A stretch of 52,822 nucleotides of DNA from Planctomycetota bacterium (GCA_021413735.1 JAIOPV010000160.1:1-52822), one strand, 5' to 3'; counted from the first letter of the stretch, positions 8,566 through 16,691 are shown. Program-made: numbers and translations. The notes: generated by a model from the letters alone, not told the origin.

Positions 8566-9899
8566 CGGGTGTCCGGCTCTGTGCATGCGACATACAGGGC
8601 GGCGTTAATCACCCAGAACATCATGCCGCCTTGACTGAGGAAATTGCAGTAACTCGTCGTGTTAATCAGGATCGACAAGTCGAACCCGGCCACGACAGCT
8701 GCCAGCGCGGCAACCGAATCATCTCGCACCCGAATGGCAAACCGAGTGGCAAGCACGACCGTTCCGATGAGAGCCCCGTATCCCGACAGGAGAAGCAGGA
8801 TTCCGCCGTCGAACACCCACGCTGTCGGTTGAATCTCCGCCCAGAGCGGAGGCGAATCGGGGTTGGTCGAGGTGCCAAAATACGAATACATCATCCCGTA
8901 TCGACCGAGTCCAGCTCCCATCGGGTAGCGTGGGATATCCCCGACGAGGGTCTCTTCCAAAAATATCCCGCGGTTCGAGTGGTAGACCTTCGCCGGATTG
9001 TCTTCAAGAAGCGTGGCGAATCGCTCCTCGACCCCCGCGCCTACTGCAACAGCCCACACAAACGCTCCGATCATGGCAACAGTCGCCACACCCACAATTC
9101 CACTCGCGCGACCTCCTTGGCCGCGGACAACCAGGGCAACGACCAGCCCGAAGATGCTGATCAGAGTCACGACCAGCAGAGACCGAATGTACGAGAGGTA
9201 GATGCAGAACATGCTGATGGCGACTGACCCTCCCCCGAGAATTCGCGGACCCCACCCGCGAGCCCCAACAAGGAGCAAGCCAACGAGTGCTGCGAAACTT
9301 CCGGATGCGGCCGCGCCGCCCGGTGAGTCTGTCAATCCGAAGGGGCGGTAGACCTGTCTGCCGTCGTTGAGTTGCACGAGCAATCCATCCGCGTACACAC
9401 CGAGCGATTTCTTGACGAACTCGGGGTTCGGAGCGAACCGGTCGGGATTGTAGACCTGGAGGACACCCAATCCCGCACTGAGGGTGTTGAACGCCCACAA
9501 CAAGAGGAGCATGTTGGCAAGAACCAACGGCGTGATCGTGATCCGAGTGACCCAAAAAATGGGTGCCCAGATTGCGAGGTAGAACGCCACGGTGGCAATC
9601 CCCGACACGGACGTATTCAGCGCTGGATGGAGCAACCCGAGGGAGACCACGCCGAGGAGGAAGACGACAATCGGGGCAAGTGGGAATGTTCTGCCCCGCC
9701 CAGGCACAATCACCAGGAGCACGATGCTGCTCGCGAAGGTGGCGCCGCGTAACATGGTCCGGCCCGCGCCCAATCCTGGCACTAACAGAGCGGTCTGGAA
9801 AACCATCTGCGAGATCACGAACCCATAGAGCCACCATGGCGACGCTCGGGGTGTCACGTCGAGCCCCCCACTCTGCGAGAACGACTCAAACCTTCCCAT
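8562..9899 (-). CDS. O-antigen ligase/Wzy-like polymerase
   Basis: Polytopic membrane protein of 445 residues with roughly ten to twelve hydrophobic segments and a large periplasmic loop in the second half (about residues 290-370, from RFATLLEDNPAKVYHSNRGI to LWAEIQPTAWVF), the layout of the Wzy/WaaL superfamily. PMGAGLGRYG within this region resembles the conserved GxGxG patch of ligases. It probably polymerises or ligates the glycan built by this locus. It precedes the GT4 gene with a GTGA overlap, and its upstream 173-base gap holds a structured inverted repeat. Confidence 0.8.
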   Translation of the reverse strand: MGRFESFSQSGGLDVTPRASPWWLYGFVISQMVFQTALLVPGLGAGRTMLRGATFASSIVLLVIVPGRGRTFPLAPIVVFLLGVVSLGLLHPALNTSVSGIATVAFYLAIWAPIFWVTRITITPLVLANMLLLLWAFNTLSAGLGVLQVYNPDRFAPNPEFVKKSLGVYADGLLVQLNDGRQVYRPFGLTDSPGGAAASGSFAALVGLLLVGARGWGPRILGGGSVAISMFCIYLSYIRSLLVVTLISIFGLVVALVVRGQGGRASGIVGVATVAMIGAFVWAVAVGAGVEERFATLLEDNPAKVYHSNRGIFLEETLVGDIPRYPMGAGLGRYGMMYSYFGTSTNPDSPPLWAEIQPTAWVFDGGILLLLSGYGALIGTVVLATRFAIRVRDDSVAALAAVVAGFDLSILINTTSYCNFLSQGGMMFWVINAALYVACTEPDTR

Positions 9900-9930
9900 C
9901 TTGTGCGGAACGCTTGCTGTGTTGAAACTA

Positions 9931-10023
9931 TTGTGAGCGTCGAAGCATCAGCTCGACGGTGTACGTCAATCAACCGTCGCCCTCGCGAAATCGACCGTCG
10001 GCCTGGCGGCTCGACGCTCACAA
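9931..10023. other. Structured intergenic element upstream of the Wzy-like gene
   Basis: A perfect 13-bp inverted repeat (TTGTGAGCGTCGA at 9931-9943; its complement at 10011-10023) closes a 67-base interior that contains a second 7-bp stem (CGACGGT 9954-9960 with ACCGTCG 9973-9979). It fills most of the 173-base gap between the FkbM gene and the polymerase start. It could be a leader RNA structure, an attenuator or an interspersed repeat. I do not recognise it, and it is not a tRNA. Confidence 0.55.
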
Positions 10024-10072
10024 ACAACGATCAACTATCAATTCCACAAGGCAAGGAACACTGCGATGCGAA

Positions 10073-11056
10073 TTATCGACCGCGAGGAGTCAATAGGAGC
10101 CATTCTTGAGGGTTGCGGAACTCGCGCGTCGCTGCTGAAGCCTCATGAGAAGTCAAGAACTCCAAATTGTCCGCGCTGGCGCGAGGCCGAGAAACTACGG
10201 AGGAAACATTGTGGGTGGCTGCAAACCGAGTTCGCACTTTTTCCCCGACGCCCGGTAACAAGCTGTCGTGGATCTCAACGATGAGGGTCGCAGAGGCAAT
10301 CGCCAGTGTCGATGTCTTTGCGAACAGTTCACCCTCATAGCCTTCGCAGTCAGACAGAATAAATGCCCCAGGGAGAAGGTGTCGGTTCAACCACTGGGCT
10401 GAGCAATAACCGGCTACGACAACATCTGGCGTCTGATTTGCGACAAGCATTTCCTGTATGGCTTGGCGGGCCCACCAATCTGTATCAAACGCGACGACTG
10501 GCGTATTGGGCAGGCAACGAGAGAGGCCAACCGCGTAGTATCCGAATTTCGCACCAACATCGAGGATCTGGGTGAAGTGCCCGTTTACGATGCCTTTCAA
10601 CCACGGATGCAGTTCCTCTTCATATGTCCCGAGAATGAACGGCCCGAGGTGCTCTCGATGGGTCATCGGGGAGAGAGAAAGACTCTGGAACGGACCCGCA
10701 CGCACGACCGACCCGAAACTCCCGATCAATTTCCGATTCAGCTCGAGTAAACCCCAATCACGATATAAGCGGTGGGAATGTGCACGGGCCCGAGCTGACA
10801 GGACGGCAGTTGTCGCCTCAGGGGCAAGAACCGTCATCGCCCGCTTCAGTAATCGTTTGACGTCGGTCAGGATTGAGCCATCTCCAATTTCAAATTGCCC
10901 AACTGCTGCCAACCAGTTGGAGAGTGATTCGACCGCGAAGTGCCTCTGCTCCCATCTGATAAATCGCCCAGTGGCTCGTCTCCAAATTTTGTCGGGCGCG
11001 ATCTTCCATGAGCACAAGTCCCCAAAGTCGGGGAACAGTGATGTAGCCGGGGTCAC
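10073..11056 (-). CDS. FkbM-family SAM-dependent methyltransferase
   Basis: A 327-residue protein with the class I SAM site ILDVGAKFGYYAVGLSRCL near residue 165, VVAFDTDWWARQ (acidic loop), FILSDCEGYEGELF (motif IV equivalent of FkbM DVEGxE) and LIVEIHDSLLPG. It probably O-methylates a sugar of the glycan. The first 130 residues are unusual for the family and unassigned. The GTG start at 11056 falls in the loop of an 8-bp hairpin (11047-11065), so either translation is structurally controlled or the true start is further in. Confidence 0.75.
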   Translation of the reverse strand: MTPATSLFPDFGDLCSWKIAPDKIWRRATGRFIRWEQRHFAVESLSNWLAAVGQFEIGDGSILTDVKRLLKRAMTVLAPEATTAVLSARARAHSHRLYRDWGLLELNRKLIGSFGSVVRAGPFQSLSLSPMTHREHLGPFILGTYEEELHPWLKGIVNGHFTQILDVGAKFGYYAVGLSRCLPNTPVVAFDTDWWARQAIQEMLVANQTPDVVVAGYCSAQWLNRHLLPGAFILSDCEGYEGELFAKTSTLAIASATLIVEIHDSLLPGVGEKVRTRFAATHNVSSVVSRPRASADNLEFLTSHEASAATREFRNPQEWLLLTPRGR

Positions 11057-11065
11057 AGACCCCGG
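11047..11065. promoter_or_regulatory. Hairpin over the FkbM start codon
   Basis: CCGGGGTC/GACCCCGG, a perfect 8-bp stem with a 3-base loop, holds the proposed GTG start (11056) at the edge of its loop. It could be a terminator-like structure between genes, with the true start downstream, or a block on initiation. Confidence 0.45.
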
Positions 11066-11124
11066 ATTACCCGAACCACTCGAAGACCCGGCCTCTCATA
11101 CATGAACGGTATTGAGGGTGGATA

Positions 11125-11892
11125 TCAGACCAACGTCTCGGAAAGCGGTTTCTCGCCGACCACCGTGGCGCTCATGTAGGGGTATCCAGTCAATCGTGCA
11201 AGCAGCGGGTCAAATACACGGAGTGGTCGAAATGGGAGCGTGATGACCCACCCAAACTTTGGGTGGATTCGATACAGTCTCAGATAACAACTGAAGAGCT
11301 TTTGTGCGAAGAAGCCGTTGAGATATCCCCGCTCAACCACCCGCAAGCCTGCCTCGGCGAACAGGCGATCGAGGTCGGCGTGGGAATATCCGTATCGAAC
11401 GTGCCCACCGTCCTCGATTTCCGACACCTTCTCCCCATACACGGGGTAGTGGTCAACGGACGGTGTCGTGAGCAGGAGACGACCACCGGGCTTGAGCAAT
11501 GCCACAAGGTTGGCGAGCAATCGCTCATCATCCCTCAAGTGTTCGATCACCTCACACGCGATCACCTGATCGAATAACCCCAGATCGGAACTCGCCGGAC
11601 CGAGTTGCCGTAGGTCGAAGACTCGGAAACGGGCTTGTTTAGCACCCACCAATCCGGCTCGTTCGGTGGCAAGCGTCGCGTCAGCGTCCGAGGACGTGAG
11701 ACCGAGAGCATCATTCCCGAGTCTGGCTGCGAGCAGGGTCAAAGCCCCAGTCCCACACCCAGCATCGAGAGTCTTCAGAGTGCCCCGCGTGAGTCGGGTT
11801 CGTACCCACGCCAACCGTTCGACAAACAGGATGTCTCCCTGAAGCGGCAGGGCTGACCAGCCGAGTAATCGGACGATCAGGTTGCGCCACAT
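11125..11892 (-). CDS. Class I SAM-dependent methyltransferase
   Basis: A methyltransferase of the Methyltransf_11/UbiG type with LKTLDAGCGTGALTLLAARLG (motif I), LFDQVIACEVIEHL (motif II/IV) and LLKPGGRLLLTTPS (motif III). I take the ATG at 11892 (MWRNLIVRLLGW), which overlaps the upstream GT4 stop by 16 bases and gives 255 residues; a GTG at 11958 would give 277 residues with 82 bases of overlap and no clear ribosome site. The acceptor is probably a sugar or lipid-linked intermediate, but this is not readable from sequence. Confidence 0.8.
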   Translation of the reverse strand: MWRNLIVRLLGWSALPLQGDILFVERLAWVRTRLTRGTLKTLDAGCGTGALTLLAARLGNDALGLTSSDADATLATERAGLVGAKQARFRVFDLRQLGPASSDLGLFDQVIACEVIEHLRDDERLLANLVALLKPGGRLLLTTPSVDHYPVYGEKVSEIEDGGHVRYGYSHADLDRLFAEAGLRVVERGYLNGFFAQKLFSCYLRLYRIHPKFGWVITLPFRPLRVFDPLLARLTGYPYMSATVVGEKPLSETLV

Positions 11893-13019
11893 ACCGGAGT
11901 ACCGAAGTGAACCCGGAGGGTCTGGTGTAGTTGAGTCAAGTTGCGTCGCGGATCGCACAGGTCCGTCATGCGCCTTAACCCTGCAGTCCCGAGTGTTTGG
12001 CGCCGAACCGGGTCAGCGAGTAAACCCTCGATTGCGTCTGCCACCGCCTCCGGGGTTGGTTTGGTGAGGATACCGCAGTCCGCATCAATGATCTCCAGTG
12101 CCCCACCCATCCGCGTCGCAATCACCGGGCGACCTGCCGCAAGCCCTTCCACGAACGCGATTCCAAAATGTTCCGGTGACTCGTTCGGATGACACACGAT
12201 GTCAGCAGATGCGAGTATACGCGGCATGTCTCGCCGGTAACCAACGAACCGCACTCGGTCGGCGATTCCGAGTTGAGCGGTGAGCGTTTTTAGTTCCGCG
12301 AGATACTTGATTTCTTCCGGTCGCTGAACTCCCCCGACAATCCAACACACCCAACCGGTGAGATGCCGCAAACGGCCAAGGGCGGTGAGGTGCAAACGTT
12401 GTCCCTTCCACCATTCCAGTCGACTCGCCTGAACGACGACTTGGGCGTCAATCGGAGTGTCGAGTTCGGCACGCACAGTTCGCCGCAGTTCGTCTGTCGG
12501 TTCAACCCGCTCGAAGTGATAGGGGCAATAAACCACCTCGACAGGCGTGTTCGGGAACAGAGTTGCGACGGATTCGGACGTGTAGCGACTGTTGCACACG
12601 ACGAGATCCGGGCGACACCGCTTTGCCCACATCTGGTCAAGACTCTGTCCCGTCAGATACTGGTGAGTCCAGAAGACGAGTGGCTTTCCCGTTGTGCGGG
12701 CGACAGATCCGAAAACCGCAAGTGGCCACGGCGAATGGCAGATGATCGCGTCAGGATCAATTTCCCGCACGACTCGCCGTAATCCCCTTCGGGCCAACAA
12801 CACCGTCCACGGCCGACTCATTCGCACCTGACGCAGCAAGTACACCGTCGCACCGGCAGTTCGAATCTCTTCAGCCAACTGGCCCTCGTAGCAGAGGCTG
12901 AAGTGTGATTGGAAACCTGGAACAACGTCCGACGATCGAGCAATGGTGGCGAGCATCCCCTCCAACCCACCGTACAGATTCCCCGAGTAGACATGCAACA
13001 CCTTCACGCCCGGATGCAC
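11877..13019 (-). CDS. Family 4 glycosyltransferase
   Basis: GT-B glycosyltransferase of 380 residues. It opens KVLHVYSGNLYGGLEGMLATI, has VVVQASRLEWWKGQRLHL at the start of the donor domain, and CHPNESPEHFGIAFVEGLAAGRPVIATRMGG, the E-x7-E donor-binding region. It overlaps the upstream GT4 stop by 16 bases, consistent with coupled translation. The donor and acceptor are unknown; the partner glycosyltransferases in the locus suggest sequential assembly of one repeat unit. Confidence 0.88.
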   Translation of the reverse strand: MHPGVKVLHVYSGNLYGGLEGMLATIARSSDVVPGFQSHFSLCYEGQLAEEIRTAGATVYLLRQVRMSRPWTVLLARRGLRRVVREIDPDAIICHSPWPLAVFGSVARTTGKPLVFWTHQYLTGQSLDQMWAKRCRPDLVVCNSRYTSESVATLFPNTPVEVVYCPYHFERVEPTDELRRTVRAELDTPIDAQVVVQASRLEWWKGQRLHLTALGRLRHLTGWVCWIVGGVQRPEEIKYLAELKTLTAQLGIADRVRFVGYRRDMPRILASADIVCHPNESPEHFGIAFVEGLAAGRPVIATRMGGALEIIDADCGILTKPTPEAVADAIEGLLADPVRRQTLGTAGLRRMTDLCDPRRNLTQLHQTLRVHFGTPVCGAT

Positions 13020-14185
13020 CGGTAAATCTCCAAGCTCCGTTCGGCCATCGCGCCGTGGTCGAACTCCGCTGCGGCCCTCGCACGTCCGCCCACCACCAGT
13101 TTCTCACGCAATCCCACTTCGTTGAGAAGACGATTCACCGCAGCCGCCAACGTATTGGGATCGTTGACTTGAACCGTCAGTCCTTCCTGTTCGTGGCGGC
13201 ACACCCATGGCACACCACTTCCCGCGATCGCCGTGTTGATCGGTGGACAACCTGACGCCATCGATTCCACCTGAACGAGTCCAAATCCCTCGCTACGAGC
13301 CGTACTCGGGAACCACAATGCTGTCGCGGCACGGTACGCACCCACAAGTTGATCGACCGTCGCGGGTCCGTGAAACACTACCCGCTCGGTGACTTCCAAT
13401 TCCGCCGCGAGTGCTTTCAGTCCTCGTTCCAGCGGCCCGGTACCAATCACGAGCAACGTTCCGGGAACTGATTTCAGTGCTGCCAGGGCGAGTGGCAAAC
13501 CCTTGTAGTAGATCATGCGGCCGACACAGAGCCACAGCGGCGAACCATGCTTCCGTCGAAGTTCGTCTGCGAACGCCAGCGCCGTCGAATTCGGATGTTG
13601 GAACGGCTCCAAGTCGATGCCCAGCGGTAACGGAGTCACCTTCGAGGCGAAATGTTGGAGCAACTCGGAACTTTCAGCGTATGCGGCACTGGTCGGCAGG
13701 ATACTCGCGGCCCGATTGTAAATTGCTGCTTCCAGTGGACGAACGACCTGCTTCAAGAACCGTTGCCGAACAATGTCGCTGTGGTGCGTGATGACCAATG
13801 GGCGCACGGCCGGGCAGGTCAGCAAGGTGAGCATCATCGTGACGTTCGGCGTGTGAAGATGCCACACATCCGGTCGCCAGCGAGCCAGCCTGCGGAACGC
13901 CGCGGACAGACCGAGAGCAATGTCCAGTTTCGCGATATTCGCCCAGCGTCCAACGCGAGTCACTCGAACGGGACCGTCGTCTTCGTCCGCGTCGGGCGTG
14001 GATGTGAAGTGGTCGAATGTGACGTCGCGCCCAGTGGCGGTGGCATGGTTCACCACCAGCACTCGCACCTCGGCCCCAAGCGCTGCCTGACCGCGAGCAA
14101 GGGTTCGCGTGTGTTCCTCAATGCCCCCCAGTGCGGGTGGATAATACTTCCCAAGATGAACGACGCGAAGGGGACAGGTCTGCAA
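13004..14185 (-). CDS. Family 4 glycosyltransferase, first enzyme gene of the locus
   Basis: GT-B glycosyltransferase of 393 residues with VVHLGKYYPPALGGIEEHTRTL at the N-terminus, WHLHTPNVTMM and VITHHSDIVRQ in the acceptor domain, and LWLCVGRMIYYKGLPLAL plus FPSTARSEGFGLVQVESMASG in the donor domain. It begins at TTG (14185) with GGAG about nine bases upstream. It is the first structural gene after the NusG-like regulator, separated from it by a 181-base leader. It may transfer an early sugar of the repeat unit; this is inference from position. Confidence 0.87.
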   Translation of the reverse strand: MQTCPLRVVHLGKYYPPALGGIEEHTRTLARGQAALGAEVRVLVVNHATATGRDVTFDHFTSTPDADEDDGPVRVTRVGRWANIAKLDIALGLSAAFRRLARWRPDVWHLHTPNVTMMLTLLTCPAVRPLVITHHSDIVRQRFLKQVVRPLEAAIYNRAASILPTSAAYAESSELLQHFASKVTPLPLGIDLEPFQHPNSTALAFADELRRKHGSPLWLCVGRMIYYKGLPLALAALKSVPGTLLVIGTGPLERGLKALAAELEVTERVVFHGPATVDQLVGAYRAATALWFPSTARSEGFGLVQVESMASGCPPINTAIAGSGVPWVCRHEQEGLTVQVNDPNTLAAAVNRLLNEVGLREKLVVGGRARAAAEFDHGAMAERSLEIYRCIRA

Positions 14186-14366
14186 CGGGAAACGCTCCGC
14201 GAGCCTCGCGCCCGGTCCGCGGTGCCGCGGCCGTGCAAGTACAAACTCCCTTTGTAATTGCTTTTCCGATTTGGGAGTGCGCTGCCTGTTATAGTACCGA
14301 CATCACTTTGAGTGTACTCACTACCACAAATCATCAATTCAACTAGACTGGTGTGTCATGCAGATT
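14186..14366 (-). other. Leader between the NusG-like gene and the glycan operon
   Basis: 181 bases without a gene. It is AT-richer than its surroundings on the regulator side and very GC-rich next to the GT4 start, with CCGCGG twice, two bases apart. If the NusG-like protein acts like RfaH, its loading element could lie here or further downstream; I see no recognisable ops/JUMPstart sequence. Confidence 0.35.
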
Positions 14367-14894
14367 TCAGATTATCTTCTCGACGAGTCGTTCGTCGATC
14401 TCAGCTTCCATACGTGCTCCCAGAAACGACACCTCGACCACCAGCACCCAGCGGTTTGGCTTCACCCGGATCACCTTGCCCTCCTGACCGGCGAGGGAAC
14501 CACCCGTGATCCGCACGCTATCCCCCACGCCCCCGACAAGACTTTCCTGCACTAACTGTCGATCCTGAAGCAATTCTGCAATACCCCGGAGTTCGGTGCG
14601 CAGTCGCTCGGGGTCTGGCGGTTGCAGCAGCTGGGCAACCTTTGATCGTGTGCCTGGGGTTAGTCGCTTGCTGGTGCGGAAGTCGGGCTCGGAACAGAAC
14701 ACATAGCCTGGGAACACGGGAACAATGGCTTCCCGCCGTTTACCGTGAGAGATGGTGAACCGCGACATCAGCGGGAGGAAGACTGGGATCTCCGCGCGTG
14801 CGAGAACCTCCGCGAGTTTCTTCTCCCAACGCGCCGCAGTGCGAAGTGCGGCCCACTTTTCGGTCGTGATTGGGAAGGAAGGTTGCTCGCTCAT
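14367..14894 (-). CDS. Specialised NusG paralogue (RfaH/UpxY-like antiterminator)
   Basis: A 175-residue protein with the NusG N-terminal domain (WAALRTAARWEKKLAEVLARAEIPVFLPL, then VPVFPGYVFCSEPD) and a C-terminal KOW domain (VGDSVRITGGSLAGQEGKVIRVKPNRWVLVVEV). Family members bind RNA polymerase through the N-terminal domain and help it read long polysaccharide operons. As the first gene before a roughly 14-kb co-directional glycan locus, it fits an operon-specific antiterminator better than housekeeping NusG. Before the integrative element arrived, its upstream neighbour was the 3' end of mutS2. Confidence 0.85.
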   Translation of the reverse strand: MSEQPSFPITTEKWAALRTAARWEKKLAEVLARAEIPVFLPLMSRFTISHGKRREAIVPVFPGYVFCSEPDFRTSKRLTPGTRSKVAQLLQPPDPERLRTELRGIAELLQDRQLVQESLVGGVGDSVRITGGSLAGQEGKVIRVKPNRWVLVVEVSFLGARMEAEIDERLVEKII

Positions 14895-15064
14895 CCGATC
14901 AGTATACCTCGGTTTTCATGCCTCTACTCACCGTCCAATAGATGGTAACTTGAAGGATGCACGCCCGCTGCTTTGGACTTCAACCGTGAGTCCAACTGAA
15001 GCAGTCTCGCTGGATTTTCACCTGTTTCAGAATTACTGTCAATTTGTACTTCTCGCATCACACG

Positions 15065-15080
15065 GGGAAGATCTCTTCAA
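15065..15080. repeat. Attachment site, left copy (displaced mutS2 end)
   Basis: GGGAAGATCTCTTCAA, identical to 28918-28933. In the minus-strand mutS2 frame the sequence leading out of the element reads V-E-E-I-F-P-V-stop, so a plausible ancestral mutS2 terminus is preserved here, detached from its gene. Confidence 0.85.
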
Positions 15081-15114
15081 CAAATACAAGTGTACACTAT
15101 CTCGATTTGACACG

Positions 15115-15138
15115 AAACCCTTGGAATTCCAAGGGTTT
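15115..15138. repeat. 24-bp perfect palindrome near the left end
   Basis: A perfect palindrome with two CTTGGAAT-type arms back to back around GAATTC, 35 bases inside the left att copy. The CTTGGAAT motif recurs at 15224-15275 and at 28816-28834, next to the other end. It is a possible recombinase or excisionase site; it could also act as a terminator because a T-run follows. Confidence 0.6.
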
Positions 15139-15223
15139 TTGCGTTGGTGACAGGCTCAAATTGTGGTGTTGCGGCGTGTGCGGCCGTTGCAAGAAACCCC
15201 TAGGAATCGTGGAATCGCTGGGA

Positions 15224-15275
15224 GTTTCTTGGAATACTTTGGAACGCGACTGGTTTCTTGGAATTCCTTGGAATG
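15224..15275. repeat. GTTTCTTGGAAT repeats, left end
   Basis: GTTTCTTGGAAT occurs at 15224-15235 and 15253-15264, followed by a further CTTGGAAT ending at 15275. The same 12-mer occurs at 28816-28827. Arrangement near both ends of an integrase-bearing element suggests arm-type binding sites. Confidence 0.6.
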
Positions 15276-15300
15276 CGAAAAAAACAAGGTGTTTTTCGCA
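15274..15300. terminator. Hairpin with A/T-rich stem
   Basis: TGCGAAAAA / TTTTTCGCA, 9-bp perfect stem with a 9-base loop. It lies beyond the terminator of the leftward small-gene operon and may shield the element end from read-through. Confidence 0.5.
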
Positions 15301-15317
15301 CGGGGGACAAACGAACA

Positions 15318-15338
15318 ACGCCCCGAACTTCGGGGCGT
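15318..15338. terminator. Terminator-like hairpin of the leftward small-gene operon
   Basis: ACGCCCCG / CGGGGCGT, 8-bp stem with a 5-base loop, about 30 bases after the stop of the 93-residue gene. No strong U-tract. Confidence 0.6.
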
Positions 15339-15369
15339 GTGGGTCGATCATCGGAAGCCAGTCGCGTTA

Positions 15370-15651
15370 TCATCCTCGCAGACCGTCGAGACGATGGAAC
15401 AGCGACACGCCACGTTCCGCCCGCTCCGCCATCGCTCGCATCTTGTCGAGCGTTCCTTGCATCGCTGGCGTGGGTTCGTCGGGCTTCTCGTCGGCGGTCT
15501 CGTCAAGATCAGCACCGGGGCCGCGTCGAGTGTGCTTCGACGCCGGCAGTGGGTACAGATCACGCACGCCAGGAGTATAGAAATCTGACCAGCACAAGCC
15601 ACGCGGACGGTTCACGGGTCGGGTTCCGCAGTGGCGACACATCGGTTTCAT
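15370..15651 (-). CDS. Small Cys-containing protein, CxxCGxxPVNRPRGLCW type
   Basis: 93 residues with MCRHCGTRPVNRPRGLCWSD at the N-terminus followed by FYTPGVRDLYP. I recall this pattern from small planctomycete proteins, often with a fourth Cys; here that position is Asp (CWSDF), so a full zinc site may be missing. The second half is charged and ends RMAERAERGVSLFHRLDG. The start has AAAGGA about six bases upstream. It is the last gene of the leftward small-gene operon that begins at 16835. No function is known to me. Confidence 0.7.
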   Translation of the reverse strand: MKPMCRHCGTRPVNRPRGLCWSDFYTPGVRDLYPLPASKHTRRGPGADLDETADEKPDEPTPAMQGTLDKMRAMAERAERGVSLFHRLDGLRG

Positions 15652-15681
15652 CGTCGTTCCTTTCGTGATTCTGGGAATGGA

Positions 15682-15706
15682 AACGGGAACCGTCGAGGTT
15701 CCCGTT
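15682..15706. terminator. Intercistronic hairpin
   Basis: AACGGGAACC / GGTTCCCGTT, perfect 10-bp stem with a 5-base loop, in the 79-base gap between two small genes. Confidence 0.6.
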
Positions 15707-15730
15707 GTGGTTGTCGATCATCGGCCGCGT

Positions 15731-15991
15731 TCACTTCCTCGCGTTGCTCACCAGATCGGCGTAGCGGACGGTTGCCCCTTCGAGCAGATCGGATAGGGCG
15801 ATAGATGATTCGCCAATCTCAAAGCTGGTGTTGCCGTTGCTGGAGTGACAGAGCTTCATCAGCGAATCGGTTCGCGGATCGTTAGCCAACGCCACGATTT
15901 CAGAGCGGACCTTGCAAACCCGAACGATCAGTTCGAGGAGCGCATCGGCCTCCGATGGTGCCTTACGGTTCGTCGTCTTTGCGGTCTTCAT
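15731..15991 (-). CDS. Hypothetical small protein of the element
   Basis: 86 residues from an ATG at 15991 that has GAGGA six bases upstream; an ATG two codons earlier overlaps that site. The sequence is mixed alpha/beta in character (ADALLELIVRVCKVRSEIVALANDP, then SSIALSDLLEGATVRYADLVS) with a basic N-terminus (KTAKTTNRK). I do not recognise a family. It belongs to the leftward operon of small genes, between two hairpins. Confidence 0.65.
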   Translation of the reverse strand: MKTAKTTNRKAPSEADALLELIVRVCKVRSEIVALANDPRTDSLMKLCHSSNGNTSFEIGESSIALSDLLEGATVRYADLVSNARK

Positions 15992-16016
15992 TGTCATTCC
16001 TCATGATGCCAGAGAA

Positions 16017-16040
16017 GGGGCCGCCGAAGTGGTCGGCCCC
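16017..16040. terminator. Intercistronic hairpin with CUUCGG in the transcribed strand
   Basis: GGGGCCG / CGGCCCC, 7-bp stem. On the minus-strand transcript the loop contains CUUCGG, shared with hairpins at 16356 and 21642. Confidence 0.55.
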
Positions 16041-16056
16041 GTGGTTGGGAACCGAA

Positions 16057-16326
16057 TCACTCCGCCGTCTCGACTCCGATCAGCTTGTTCGCAATGTCGA
16101 TCTCGTGACGGGCCGCCGTCCGCACGCTGTCGAATGTTCCCGAGCGCAAGAACTCATCGTTCTCCGCACACTCGTGAGCCGCCTCGACGCAACCGAGAAG
16201 GGTTCCCGTTGCACTCTTGAGAAAGCCAACGGCCGCCCACAGCTTGCGGGCTTCCGCGTTCGCCGCGTCTCGCTCCGCCTGCACCCGTGCCAGTTCCTCG
16301 CGATACAGTTTGAGAATGTCTTCCAC
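16057..16326 (-). CDS. Hypothetical coiled-coil protein of the element
   Basis: 89 residues from GTG at 16326, with GAGGA eight bases upstream. The first 40 residues are a likely helix or coiled coil (LKLYREELARVQAERDAANAEARKLWAAV), then a hydrophobic stretch FLKSATGTLLGC and an acidic tail. No family recognised. It lies in the leftward operon of small genes downstream of the divergent switch. Confidence 0.65.
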   Translation of the reverse strand: MEDILKLYREELARVQAERDAANAEARKLWAAVGFLKSATGTLLGCVEAAHECAENDEFLRSGTFDSVRTAARHEIDIANKLIGVETAE

Positions 16327-16355
16327 GGTCGTAATCCTCGAAGGTCGTTAAGGAA

Positions 16356-16378
16356 GGGCGGACCGAAGTGAACCGCCC
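16356..16378. terminator. Intercistronic hairpin with UUCG loop in the transcribed strand
   Basis: GGGCGG / CCGCCC, 6-bp stem; inside it the minus-strand RNA has AC-UUCG-GU, a UUCG tetraloop. It sits in the 64-base gap between the 90- and 89-residue genes. Confidence 0.55.
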
Positions 16379-16390
16379 GTTGAATCCGTC

Positions 16391-16663
16391 TCACGCCACA
16401 CGCGAACCGTCGTAAACCCTGAACCCGGCCGCACGCACCGACCGCGTTAGCAACCGCTTCCGGCGGTTGTCCGGGTAGATCGTCGGGACGTATCCGCCTC
16501 GCATCGACCGCGTGAAATCGTCCCACGTCCGGAACGCTGTCACCGCGTTCGTGATCGCGTCGAGGGGATGAACCCAGAGCCGCCCGCACACCGGGCAGCG
16601 GTCGCAGTTCTCCGAGCAAATACCACAGTCCTTGCACCGCGTTCCGCCAGTCGTCGCAATCAT
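16391..16663 (-). CDS. Small zinc-ribbon-like protein of the element
   Basis: 90 residues with CKDCGICSENCDRCPVCGRLW at positions 10-30, six cysteines in CxxCGxC and CxxCPxC order that could bind one or two zinc ions. The remainder is basic (YPDNRRKRLLTRSVRAAGFRVYDGSRVA), which suits nucleic-acid or protein binding. GGAGG lies eight bases before the ATG. It follows the 47-residue membrane protein in the leftward operon. Function unknown. Confidence 0.7.
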   Translation of the reverse strand: MIATTGGTRCKDCGICSENCDRCPVCGRLWVHPLDAITNAVTAFRTWDDFTRSMRGGYVPTIYPDNRRKRLLTRSVRAAGFRVYDGSRVA

Positions 16664-16691
16664 CCGACCGCCCTCCGTTCGTGGTTTCCGA

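Noticed and set aside
9931-10023. tRNA or tRNA-like gene
   Set aside because: The outer stem is 13 bp rather than 7, and no T-loop or anticodon arm can be found.
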